Assembly (NCBI RefSeq): GCF_000372465.1
Contig: NZ_AQUZ01000032.1
Coordinates: 59,014 to 100,735 of the forward strand
Direction: 5' to 3'
DNA length: 41,722 nucleotides
From: Kribbella catacumbae DSM 19601
GTDB lineage: Bacteria; Actinomycetota; Actinomycetes; Propionibacteriales; Kribbellaceae
The position numbers and the translations under genes were made by a program. This document shows positions 7,414-16,300 of this stretch, piece after piece. Position 1 is the first letter of the stretch. Each line of letters opens with the position of its first letter. The notes beneath the pieces are model-generated. The model worked only from the letters and a program-made list of their open reading frames with translations. It did not search any database and was not told where the DNA came from.

Positions 7414-7472
7414 ATATCGTCCGTATATCGAAAACCCCCTACGATCCGACAACACCGCGGTGCCTTGACTGG
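7414..7472 (+). promoter_or_regulatory. VanR-type promoter and leader, vanY (shared with vanR)
   Basis: ATATCG at 7414-7419 and 7425-7430 are perfect 11-bp-spaced repeats; CCTACG (7438-7443), ACACC (from 7452) and CCTTGACTGG (7463-7472) follow with the same spacing as at vanK and vanH. The region lies between the divergent vanR and vanY genes. Confidence 0.72.
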
Positions 7473-7477
7473 CAAGC

Positions 7478-8089
7478 ATGACTCAAACCGCGACAGCTCG
7501 AAGAACGACCCGCAGGACGCTCAAACCGTACGCCGTCGGCCTGGTGGTCGTCACTGCGGCCATCATCGGAGTCGTCCACCAGACCTCGGCGCTCTCGTTC
7601 AGTGACGTCCTTCGCAGCGACCCCGGGACTACGGCTACCGAGAAGGACGGCGTCCTCCCCGCCAGCGTGACCGTCTTCGATGACCGGCATCCCGGCGTCG
7701 CCAACCTCGACACCGACCTGCTCAAGGCGCTGCGCGAAGCGGCGACGGATGCCTCCGCCAACGGCATCAAGTTCTACGTCAACAGCGGATGGCGCTCACC
7801 GGCGTACCAGACTCAGCTTCTTCGCGAGACGGTCGCCAAGCGCGGCTCGGAGGAGGAAGCTGCCCGATGGGTCGCCACTCCGGACAAGTCTGCCCATGTG
7901 GCCGGGAAGGCGGTCGACATCGGGCGCTCCGACGCCACGGCGTGGCTGTCGGAACACGGCGCGAAGTACGGGCTGTGCCAGATCTACGCCAATGAGCCTT
8001 GGCATTACGAGCTGCGCCCCGAGGCGGTCGAACATGGTTGCCCAGCCATGTATCCCGACCCCACGCACGATCCGCGAATGCAGCATTGA
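7478..8089 (+). CDS. vanY: VanY-like D,D-carboxypeptidase, membrane anchored
   Basis: M15 D-alanyl-D-alanine carboxypeptidase that trims the terminal D-Ala of pentapeptides outside the membrane, complementing VanX. 203 residues: a basic N-terminus, one transmembrane anchor (LKPYAVGLVVVTAAIIGVV, about 15-33), then the catalytic domain with SGWRSPAYQTQLL, SAHVAGKAVD (His140, Asp147 zinc ligands) and NEPWHYE (Glu173, His176). ATG 7478 follows CCTTGACTGG by five bases. Divergent from vanR and controlled by the shared operator region. Confidence 0.92.
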   Translation: MTQTATARRTTRRTLKPYAVGLVVVTAAIIGVVHQTSALSFSDVLRSDPGTTATEKDGVLPASVTVFDDRHPGVANLDTDLLKALREAATDASANGIKFYVNSGWRSPAYQTQLLRETVAKRGSEEEAARWVATPDKSAHVAGKAVDIGRSDATAWLSEHGAKYGLCQIYANEPWHYELRPEAVEHGCPAMYPDPTHDPRMQH

Positions 8090-8136
8090 CAGCTGACGCC
8101 ACCACGGCGTTAGCCCAGCGGAGTACCGGAGCTGCT

Positions 8137-9462
8137 CTAGGGGGCTGCCAGGGTCAGGTGGACTGAGGAGCCGGTGGGGAGGTTGGGGTGGATGGTGAGG
8201 CGGCCGCCGGCGGCTTCGGCGCAGCGGCGGGCGATGTCCAGGCCCAAGCCAGTGGAGCCGCGATCGCTGCGGCCCCGTTCTCCGGCTCCTAGCGGGATAC
8301 CCGGGCCTTCGTCGGCCACCACGATCAGTACGCCGTCGCTGCCGCCGACAGGCTGGCGGGTGAGGATGATGCGCGCAGGTGTGCCGTCGGGAGTGTGCGC
8401 GACGACGTTCTCCACCAGTGCGTCGATGGCGGCGGCCAGGTCTTCTGCAGAGGCCCGGACCATCGCCGGTGGCTGCAGTTCGAGGACGAGCTCACGGCCC
8501 TGGTCCTCGAACAGTGGCTCCCAGAAGGCGGCCCGCTGCCGAGTCACCTCCACTGCGTCGCAGTGCGGCACCCGGCCTTCGCGTTGCGGGCGGCGGGCCG
8601 CTTTGATGACCGCGGTCAACGTGCGTTCGAGAGTGTTGACCTGAATGTTGAGTTCTTCGGCTCGCTCACGGTCGGGCAGGGCTTCCACCTGCAGCCGGAG
8701 CGCGGTGAGCGGAGTACGGAGTCGATGGGAGAGGTCTGCGACGGCTTCGCGCTCTACTGCGATGACTTCGTCGATGCGGTCGGCGAGACCGTTGAGCGCG
8801 GCCCCTACTTTGGCGACTTCCGCCGGGCCGGTTGTCGGGGCTCGTGCGTCGACGTCGCCCTTGGCCAGGCGTTCCGCAGTACGGGCTGTCTCTTCGAGGG
8901 GCCGGGCTAGGCGGCGGGAGACCAGCTCTGCGCCGAGGATGCTCAGGAGCAGGACGAGCAGGCTGCCGGCCAGGAGGACGAGGATGCGCGGGACCAGGCC
9001 GTCGTACAGCTCCTCGGCGGTCAGGTAGAGGCAGATGGAGGCGGGGCCGGCCGCAGTACCGACGCTAAGCTCTGCTGCCTTGCCGCCGCCGACACTGCGC
9101 AACGAGGTCGGCGTGAGCTTCGGCGGACCGGGCTTGTCCTCGCCACCGTCGTAGCCGGCGGGCAGTGGCTTGGGTGCCGTGACTCCGCCGGGTGGCGGGT
9201 CGCCGAGCGTCGTACCGTCGGGCATGCGGACCGAGACACGGCCGGGGGCGTCGCCTTGGATGTCATCGATGTACGCCTGGATGTCGGCTGCAGTGTGGTC
9301 CTTGTCGCCGACGTAATTGGCAATGGTCTCCGCCCGGTAGCGAGCGGCCTTCATAGAGTCGTCAGCTGCCGCGTTCCGCATCAGGATGGTCAGCGGTACT
9401 GCGAACGCGAGCACCACCAGGGTGGTCATACCGACCGAGAGCAGCAGGATCCGGCGGCGCAT
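8137..9462 (-). CDS. Sensor histidine kinase
   Basis: 441 residues. A transmembrane helix at about 5-28, an extracytoplasmic region of some 130 residues with Pro/Gly-rich stretches, a second helix (LVLLAGSLLVLLLSILGAEL), a HAMP domain, HisKA with DLSHRLRTPLTALRL, N-box DALVENVVAHT, G1 VADEGPGIP and G2 STGLGLDIARRCAE. It follows its partner response regulator with a 2-bp gap and is probably translated with it. The signal and target genes are not evident; it is not obviously part of the van regulon, since no ATATCG repeats precede the pair. Confidence 0.88.
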   Translation of the reverse strand: MRRRILLLSVGMTTLVVLAFAVPLTILMRNAAADDSMKAARYRAETIANYVGDKDHTAADIQAYIDDIQGDAPGRVSVRMPDGTTLGDPPPGGVTAPKPLPAGYDGGEDKPGPPKLTPTSLRSVGGGKAAELSVGTAAGPASICLYLTAEELYDGLVPRILVLLAGSLLVLLLSILGAELVSRRLARPLEETARTAERLAKGDVDARAPTTGPAEVAKVGAALNGLADRIDEVIAVEREAVADLSHRLRTPLTALRLQVEALPDRERAEELNIQVNTLERTLTAVIKAARRPQREGRVPHCDAVEVTRQRAAFWEPLFEDQGRELVLELQPPAMVRASAEDLAAAIDALVENVVAHTPDGTPARIILTRQPVGGSDGVLIVVADEGPGIPLGAGERGRSDRGSTGLGLDIARRCAEAAGGRLTIHPNLPTGSSVHLTLAAP

Positions 9463-9464
9463 GG

Positions 9465-10154
9465 TCAGCCCGCCTCTGGGGGTGCGAGCTTGACGCCCAC
9501 GCCGCGCACGCTGTGCAGGAAGCGTGGCTCGGCAGCGGTCTCACCGAGCTTGCGGCGCAGCCAGGAGAGGTGGATGTCGACAGTACGGTCGCCGCCTCCC
9601 CAGGGCAGGCCCCAGACCTCGGCCAGCAACTCCCGCTTCGTCACGACCGCGCCCGCCCGTCGCGAGAGAGCCAGCAGGAGGTCGAATTCCTTGCGGGTCA
9701 GATCGACGGGCTGGCCGTCGACGGACACCTCGCGGCTGCGCGGGTCGATGGAGAGCGCGCCAAGGCTGAGCACCGACTCGCCTGGCTGGTCGGGACCGCC
9801 ACGGCGCAGTACGGCCCGGATCCTCGCGTCGATCTGAGCGGAACTGAACGGCTTGATCACATAGTCGTCGGCGCCGGCGTCGAGCAGTTTCACCACGCTC
9901 GCGTCGTCGTCCCGGGCCGTCGCGACGATCACCGGCACGTCGCTGACCGCGCGGACCATCGCGAGCACGTCCCGGCCGTCGAGATCGGGCAGCCCGAGAT
10001 CGAGCAACATCACGTCGGGCTTGTCCCGGGCGACGGACGCGACTCCGTCCGCTCCACTGGCGAGCGCCGTGACGGCATGCCCGGCAGCCGTGAGCGACTT
10101 GCTCAGCGACGTCCGGATCGCGTCATCATCCTCGACCAGCAGCACCCTCGCCAT
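9465..10154 (-). CDS. OmpR-type response regulator
   Basis: 229 residues from ATG 10154-10152. Receiver ARVLLVEDDDAIRTSL with Asp in MLLDLGLPD and Lys in VIKPFSS; winged-helix DNA-binding domain in the C-terminal 90 residues (VDLTRKEFDLLLAL...VDIHLSWLRRKLGE). First gene of a two-gene operon with the histidine kinase. A frame continues upstream of the ATG but lies in a palindromic intergenic repeat and lacks family similarity. Confidence 0.88.
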   Translation of the reverse strand: MARVLLVEDDDAIRTSLSKSLTAAGHAVTALASGADGVASVARDKPDVMLLDLGLPDLDGRDVLAMVRAVSDVPVIVATARDDDASVVKLLDAGADDYVIKPFSSAQIDARIRAVLRRGGPDQPGESVLSLGALSIDPRSREVSVDGQPVDLTRKEFDLLLALSRRAGAVVTKRELLAEVWGLPWGGGDRTVDIHLSWLRRKLGETAAEPRFLHSVRGVGVKLAPPEAG

Positions 10155-10172
10155 GGGGTGAGCGTAGTGCGC

Positions 10173-10274
10173 CGGACCGCCACCACTCATGAACCTCTGG
10201 TTCGAACCGCCCGCCCCGCTCAGCCAGGCGGGCGCCACGGCCTTCGCCGGAGGTTTGTGAGTGGTGGCGGTCCG
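10173..10274. repeat. Palindromic intergenic repeat, copy A
   Basis: Left arm 10173-10197 (CGGACCGCCACCACTCATGA...) pairs with right arm 10250-10274 over 25 bp with two mismatches, around a 52-base centre that itself can fold (CCGCCC...GGCGGG). It fills the gap between two minus-strand genes. The outer CCGGACCGCCAYCAC segment recurs in copy B at 34994-35102. Confidence 0.65.
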
Positions 10275-10279
10275 GGACC

Positions 10280-10909
10280 TCAGCCGTCTACCGCTGGGAG
10301 TGGAGCCCGGAGGCCGGTACTGCGGAGTTCCAGGTCGGCCAGCCGGGCGATGACGGCTGAATCGCCCTCGCGCCAAGCGGTGACCGGGTCGTCGGAGATC
10401 TTGGCGAGCCGGTGCATCGGCTGATTGGCCATCGCCCGGAGCGCGAACAGGTCGAGATCGGCGGCATCGTCGATGAACTTGCGCGCAGCCGTCGCCCGCC
10501 GGGAGAACCTGATCCTTCGCGGAAGCCAGATCAGCAGCGCGAAGAGCACCGGCAAACCGATCGTCACCCCGGCCAGCAGATAGGCCAACTGCTCGACGGC
10601 ATGCGCCTGATCCCGACCCGCCTCAGCCATCCTCGCCGCCGCGTTGGCCGCTCCATCGATCGGCGCCCGCAGCTGATCGCCGACCGCGGGCACCTTTCCC
10701 ACCGGCTCGGACATCTTGTGCAGATCAGCCGCCAGCCCGTCGCCGGCCTCGGCCGCCTTGCGCCCCGGGTAGCCGAGCGCGTTGGTGATCTTGAAGACGG
10801 TCAGACCGAGCGCGGTACAGAACGCGATCCACCCCAGCAACATCAAGTCCCCGAGAACCTGCCCGAACCGCTGCACACCCACATCGGAGTAGAGCTTCAC
10901 ACCGGTCAT
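10280..10909 (-). CDS. Membrane protein of unknown function
   Basis: 209 residues, not recognised as a named family. An N-terminal hydrophobic segment (LGDLMLLGWIAFCTALGLTVF, about 19-39), a soluble middle part of some 60 residues rich in Ala, and a second helix (YLLAGVTIGLPVLFALLIWLP, about 110-130) followed by a basic stretch RRIRFSRRATAARKF and a soluble C-terminal region. Likely both termini are cytoplasmic. It lies alone between palindromic repeat A and the divergent amidohydrolase. Confidence 0.7.
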   Translation of the reverse strand: MTGVKLYSDVGVQRFGQVLGDLMLLGWIAFCTALGLTVFKITNALGYPGRKAAEAGDGLAADLHKMSEPVGKVPAVGDQLRAPIDGAANAAARMAEAGRDQAHAVEQLAYLLAGVTIGLPVLFALLIWLPRRIRFSRRATAARKFIDDAADLDLFALRAMANQPMHRLAKISDDPVTAWREGDSAVIARLADLELRSTGLRAPLPAVDG

Positions 10910-10961
10910 CTCCTCGATCGGTTCTCAACCCAGAGCAGGCTGACACTAGTACTGTCGCCGG

Positions 10962-12137
10962 ATGATCGGGATCGAAACGGACGGCGTGTTCGACGGGGAG
11001 CGGTATTCCGGCGGCGGCGCGGTGGTCGTCGTCGACGGCGACCGGATCGTCAGCGTCGGACCGGCCGGTACTGCGCTGCCGCCCGGCTGCGAGCTGACCC
11101 GGTTCGAGGGCTGCACCGTGTTGCCGGGGCTGATCGACGCCCACGTGCACCTTTGCTGCGACAGCGGGCCGGGTGCGCTCGACCGGATCCCCGACTTCAG
11201 CGCGGCCGAACTGGACGACGTCATCGAGGAATCGCTGCGCAGGCAACTGGCCAGTGGCGTCACAACCGTACGGGACCTGGGTGACCGCGACTGGGCCGTC
11301 ATCGACTGGCGAGCCCGGTACGCCGATGCCCTGCTGCCGACTGTTCTCGCGAGCGGGCCGCCGATCACCGTTCCGGAGGGCCACTGCTGGAACATGGGCG
11401 GTGCCGTGCTGGGCGTCGACGCGTTGCGCGAGGCTGTCGCCGAGCGCGCGGCACGTGGGGCGGACGTTGTGAAGATCATGGCCAGCGGTGGCGTCAACAC
11501 GCCGGGCAGCGACCCGGCGTCCGTGCAGTTCAGTACCGAGGAACTCCTCGTGGTGGTTGAGGAATCCCATGCCCGCGGGCTGCCCGTCACGGCGCACGCG
11601 CACTCCCTCGACGCGATCCGCTTCGCCCTCGCCGCGGGAGTCGACGGAATCGAGCACTGCTCGTTCATCACAGCTTCCGGACTCGCCGTGGATGACACCG
11701 TGGTCGCCGACCTCGCCTCCACCGGTACTGCGATCTGCCCGACGCTTGGCGCGGTGCCCGGGGCGACGCCGCCTCCCGCAGTACTGGAGATGATGCGGAG
11801 GACCGGTTCCGACTACGAGACTCGCATCCAGTTGTTCGGCCACTTGCACGCAGCCGGCGTCCGTCTCATCTCTGGCTCGGACGCCGGGATCAACCCGGGC
11901 AAGGCACACGGCATCCTCCCCGAAGCAGTTATCGGCCTCGTCGAGGGCGGCGTCGCCCCAACCGCAGCCCTCACGACCGCCACGGCCCAAGCCGCCGCCA
12001 CGCTCAACCTCCCGACCAAGGGCCGCCTCGCCCCAGGCTCCGACGCCGACCTCCTGGTCGTCCTGGGCGACCCCACCACCGACATCACCGCCCTCAGAAC
12101 ACCCCAGGCCGTTTACCTCCGCGGCAGCCGCATCTGA
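10962..12137 (+). CDS. Amidohydrolase family protein, imidazolonepropionase-like
   Basis: Metal-dependent hydrolase of 391 residues. The family order is complete: small beta domain, PGLIDAHVHLC (HxH metal ligands), DVVKIMASGGVNTPG (Lys that is usually carboxylated), VTAHAHS and GIEHCSF (further His ligands) and SGSDAGI (catalytic Asp). This matches the group that contains prolidase-like and imidazolonepropionase-like enzymes; the substrate is not predictable, and no hut or proline genes are adjacent. TACTGT (10951-10956) five bases before ATG suggests a leaderless or nearly leaderless message. Confidence 0.83.
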   Translation: MIGIETDGVFDGERYSGGGAVVVVDGDRIVSVGPAGTALPPGCELTRFEGCTVLPGLIDAHVHLCCDSGPGALDRIPDFSAAELDDVIEESLRRQLASGVTTVRDLGDRDWAVIDWRARYADALLPTVLASGPPITVPEGHCWNMGGAVLGVDALREAVAERAARGADVVKIMASGGVNTPGSDPASVQFSTEELLVVVEESHARGLPVTAHAHSLDAIRFALAAGVDGIEHCSFITASGLAVDDTVVADLASTGTAICPTLGAVPGATPPPAVLEMMRRTGSDYETRIQLFGHLHAAGVRLISGSDAGINPGKAHGILPEAVIGLVEGGVAPTAALTTATAQAAATLNLPTKGRLAPGSDADLLVVLGDPTTDITALRTPQAVYLRGSRI

Positions 12138-12171
12138 ACTTTTCGTCGGTGGGGCTCGTTAAGGTGACGCT

Positions 12172-13356
12172 GTGGTTGAGATGTCGCTGGGACCGCTGGG
12201 ATATCACCGGGCCGTGCTTTCGCAAGTACGCCGGGTGGACGAGCGCGCCTGGGCGGCTTTGCGGGACGGGGAGGCCCGGGATGCCGGGCTGAGTGACGCT
12301 CTGCTGCGGAACACCTATCGTTTGGCAGCGGAGAGTCACCCGGAGTTGCACGCGGCCGGGCGGCGGGCGGCTGAGGCGTTGGGGCTTCAGGCGGAGGTGG
12401 AGTTCTTCCAGGCACAAGGTGCTGGGCAGCCGAATGCTTCGCTGCTGCATCAAGGGGATCGGGCGGTGATCCTGTTCGAAGGGCCGCTGCTCGAGCGGCT
12501 GGATCCCGACGAGCTGACGGCGGTCTGCGGGCATGAGCTGGCGCATCGGGTGCTGTGGACTCTCGAGAACGGCGCCTATCTCGCGATCGACCGGTTGCTC
12601 GACGCGGCGGCGGGTGACGCGCGTACGCCGGCGCAGTACCTGGAGACGCATCGTCGATGGGTGATGGCGTGTGAGCTGTTCGCCGACCGCGGCGCACTCG
12701 TGGCTTGCGGAGACCTCGGTACTGCGGTGCGCGCGTTGCTGAAAGTCCAGACGGGCTTGGGTTCCGTCGACCCGGCGGCCTATCTCCGGCAGGCGGATGA
12801 GCTTGATCTGAGCGCGGGCAGCCGCGGGACGAGCCACCCCGAGGGAGTCGCGCGCGCCTGGGCCTTGCAGAACTGGCTGGCCGGCGAGGACGTCGAAGTA
12901 CTGCTGACCGGGCCGCTCGATGTGGACGCGCCGGATCTGCTGGATGCCGGGTTGCTTCGCGAGCTGAGCATGGATTTCGCCGCGCATATCGCCCAGGCCG
13001 AAGGTTTGCGCGCGCACACGGTCGCCACCTACGCGGCCGGGTTCGCGGATCCGCCCGGGCCTCTCGGCGTACCGGGTGGTGCGGTGCCGCGGTTCGATGA
13101 GCCGCTGGCGATCCGTCCGGTTGATGGTGCTCCGATTCCACGGCCGCGGGCGTTGACGGCCGCGACCCGGCAGTACCTCTGCTATTTGCTGCTTGATCTC
13201 GCCACGGCCGATCCTGAGCTGGGCGACGACGCACTGATCGCCTCGATGTCGCTGGCTCGGAGGGCGGGGCTTTCGGAGTACGACGATCTGGCCGACGACG
13301 AGCTCGGCTGGAGCGATCAGCGCCGGGCCGAGCTGACGCAGGCGGTGACGCCATGA
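12172..13356 (+). CDS. Soluble M48-like zinc metallopeptidase
   Basis: 394 residues. Residues 1-110 are helical and unassigned. The catalytic core has VCGHELAHRVL (His121, Glu122, His125) and, 43 residues later, ACELFADRGALVA, whose Glu168 fits the third zinc ligand of the M48 ExxAD motif, so an active enzyme is expected. Unlike HtpX or Ste24 there is no transmembrane helix or signal peptide; it should be cytosolic. The C-terminal 90 residues (TRQYLCYLLLDLATADPELGDDALI...) are alpha-helical and acidic, faintly TerB-like. GTG 12172 has AAGG seven bases upstream; ATG 12181 is an alternative. Its stop overlaps the start of the giant helicase gene by ATGA, so the two are translationally coupled and likely work together. 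Confidence 0.78.
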   Translation: MVEMSLGPLGYHRAVLSQVRRVDERAWAALRDGEARDAGLSDALLRNTYRLAAESHPELHAAGRRAAEALGLQAEVEFFQAQGAGQPNASLLHQGDRAVILFEGPLLERLDPDELTAVCGHELAHRVLWTLENGAYLAIDRLLDAAAGDARTPAQYLETHRRWVMACELFADRGALVACGDLGTAVRALLKVQTGLGSVDPAAYLRQADELDLSAGSRGTSHPEGVARAWALQNWLAGEDVEVLLTGPLDVDAPDLLDAGLLRELSMDFAAHIAQAEGLRAHTVATYAAGFADPPGPLGVPGGAVPRFDEPLAIRPVDGAPIPRPRALTAATRQYLCYLLLDLATADPELGDDALIASMSLARRAGLSEYDDLADDELGWSDQRRAELTQAVTP

Positions 13357-16300
13357 AGGATCTCGTCGCGCTGGCGGTCTCCCAGGGCGGGCTCGGCAAT
13401 GACGCGTTGCTTGCGGCCGTGTTGCCGCTGTTCCACGCGACCGCGGAGGTGCATGAGCGTGGTCTCGTCGCACCGCTGCGTGGGCTCGACCGGATCACTG
13501 TGGACGACCGGACGCGACTCGGCTTCGCGGCGGAGGATGCCTCGCGGCCACTGCTGCAGCCCGCCGAAATCGCTGCCAGGGAAGGGCATCGAGCCGCCGC
13601 GGTCGAGGTCGTCGCCCACCGGCAAGTCGAGCTCGACCTCGGTGAGAGTGGCGGCACTGGTCGCCTGCAGGTAACCGAGCCGGTGCCTGAGGCAATCACT
13701 GCACCGGTGCTGGTGCCCGGTTGGCAGAGCTGGGAGCACGTGCTCGGCCACCATGACCCGCTGACCGACATCTTCAGCCTCGGCCAGCTCCTGATCGCTT
13801 TGGGCTGCGGGCTCGACCTGTCGCGCACCGAGGATGTCGCACGACTGATCGATGCCCGAGGCAACTTCTACACGTTGACCGGTTCGCTGCATCCGGTGAT
13901 CGTCTCGGTGGCGGCACAGATGGCCGAGCCGGACCGCCATCACCGCGCGCAGGATCTGCGCTCGCTGATCGAGCAGCTGGAGAACTATCGCGACCAGCCG
14001 CTCGACTTCGATGTCGACGCGATCACCCGCGGCACGGCGGACCGGCGCGCCGCGGTGCTGAAAGCCTTGCGGGACAGGCTTTTCGACCTCTCCCGGCGCA
14101 ACCGCCTGGTCAGCTTCCGGCACACGGCCCAGACGATCAACCTCACCGAGGTCTCCGTCCCGCTGATGCTCGACGTGCGCAACATCCGCGCGGAGCAGCT
14201 CTTCACCTGGAACGCCGATCTCGCCGCACGACTCGTCGACGGCAAACCCCAGCCCGTCGGCCGCTGGATCCGGTACGACGAAGCGCCGTACGCCGCGGCC
14301 GCGTTGGGCAAGCTGATCTCGACGGCCAGACGCGACCGCGCGGAGTACGGGCAGGATCAGTTGCGGTTGGTCCCGGCGTTCCTGCGCTGGCACGATCTGA
14401 AGAACGATCCGGCGACTCGGCTGACCTCTCCCCTGGTGCTCGTCAAGGTGGAGGTCGCGAAGAAGCGTGGGGTGCGCGACTCGTACACGCTGCGGATCAC
14501 CGATCCGGTCGCCGAGATCAACCCGACACTGCGGCATCACCTACATCAGCTCTATGGGATCAACCTGCCGGACAAGGTGGATCTCACCGAGCCGGACGCG
14601 ATCGGCGTACTGCACGAGCGGCTGCGGGCCGAGCTGCAGGCATCGGAGCCGGGGCTGCAACTGCATCTGCGGGAGAAGCCGCGCATCGATCTCGTCCGGC
14701 AGCGCGCGATGGTGAAGCTGCGCAACTACCGGCGACGGCAGCATGGCAACACGGCGAACGAGTTCGGCGGGCGGCACTACTCGTACTCCTACCGGCGGCC
14801 GGACTATCAGCCGCTCGGGGTGCAGATCTTCCGCAATCAGCTTGCTGTGCAGGAGTTGCCGCTGAGTGTGGTGTTCGGCGAGCCGCGACGGCCTTCGGCG
14901 ATCGAGACCGACACCTATGTGCTGGAGGCCGGCGACGACGGCAGTCCGTACTCGTGGGACGTCGATCTGTGCGCGGTCGCACTGGCGAACTTCAACTACC
15001 GGACACTCGGGCTGGTCCGCGACTACGACGAACTGCTGGAGACTGGGCGATCGTGCCCGTCGTTCGACCAGTTGTTCTCGGATCGGCCGCGGCCTTTGGT
15101 GAGCGAGCCTGCGGAGCTGCCGACGGCAGCGCGGCATCTGGTGGTGCCGGCGGACGGGTCGCAGGTCGCGGCCGTGGCTCGGGCTCAGCGCGGCGAGAGT
15201 TTCGTGATCCAGGGACCGCCGGGGACGGGCAAGTCGCAGACGATCACCAACATGATCGCGGACTTCGTGGCCCGCGGTCAGCGGGTGCTGTTCGTCTGCC
15301 AGAAACGCGCGGCGCTCGACGTCGTCCATGCACGGCTGGTGAGTCGGCGGCTCGATGGGCTGTGCACGCTGATCCATGATTCGCAGGCGGACAAGAAGGC
15401 GTTCGTGCACGGGTTGCGCGACACCTATGAGACTTGGCTCGCGGCCTCGGACGATCTCGAAGGCGTGACCGTACGCCGTGACGCGCTGGTGGCGCGGGTG
15501 GATCGGTTGCTGGCGACCGTCGGTGAGTTCGAGACGCAACTGGCCGGTGAATCGCCTTCGCTGCGGACTGTCGTGAACACGTTGGCCGAGTTGCGCGAGC
15601 ATGAGTGGGGTTCGGCGCTGGAGCCGTTGCAGCGAAGGCTGATCCCGTCACCGGGCGATTGGTGGGCGGCGCGGGAGGTCGTCGGCGAGCTGGCGTCGGG
15701 GTTGGCCGCTGCGGATCCGGGCAGTGGCGGAGTACTGGCTCGAAGTCCGCTGAGTCTGGTCGCGCCTGCGGTCTGGTCTGCGCCGGGTGCTGATGCTGAG
15801 ATCCCTGTTATCGCTGCCGATGCGCGCGATGGGTGGACGGCTGTTGCTGACGCTCTCGCCGCGACCGGTCTGACGGCGCCCGATGGGTGGGACGGCGTTG
15901 GTGTGCGGGTTGTGCGGCGGTTGGGTGAACTCGGGGTGGTGATGTTGCCGCTGGTTGAGCGCGGCAAGGGCGAGGTGCTCGAGAGCGGGTCGCCGCTGGC
16001 CCGGGAGCTGCGCAGTGTGGCGGGCGAGCACGAGGCGCTGCTGGCGGCTGAACGCGCCGCTTGGTCGGAGGCTGCGGGGTGGACGGAGCCGCTGGGTGTT
16101 GCTGATGCGCGGGCCGCGCTGACTGTTGCCCAGAGCAAGGAAGGTGGCGTGCTCTCCTTCCTGTCCGGCGACTGGCGCCGGGTGAAGTCGCTGATCCGCG
16201 AGCGCTTTGATGCATCCGGGCGAGCCGTGCGCCCGTCGGTGACCGAAGTGCTCACCACCCTGGTCGCCGCCCACGACGCGACCGCGGCCGTCGGCTCCCA

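Noticed and set aside
8137..10154. Second van-type two-component system
   Set aside because: No ATATCG repeats or CCTTGACTGG occur near it, and a palindromic repeat and unrelated genes surround it.
12113..13864. Long minus-strand open frame opposite the M48 gene
   Set aside because: Arg/Pro/Ser-rich translation typical of the antisense of a high-GC gene; no domain, and it spans the junction of two well-supported genes.
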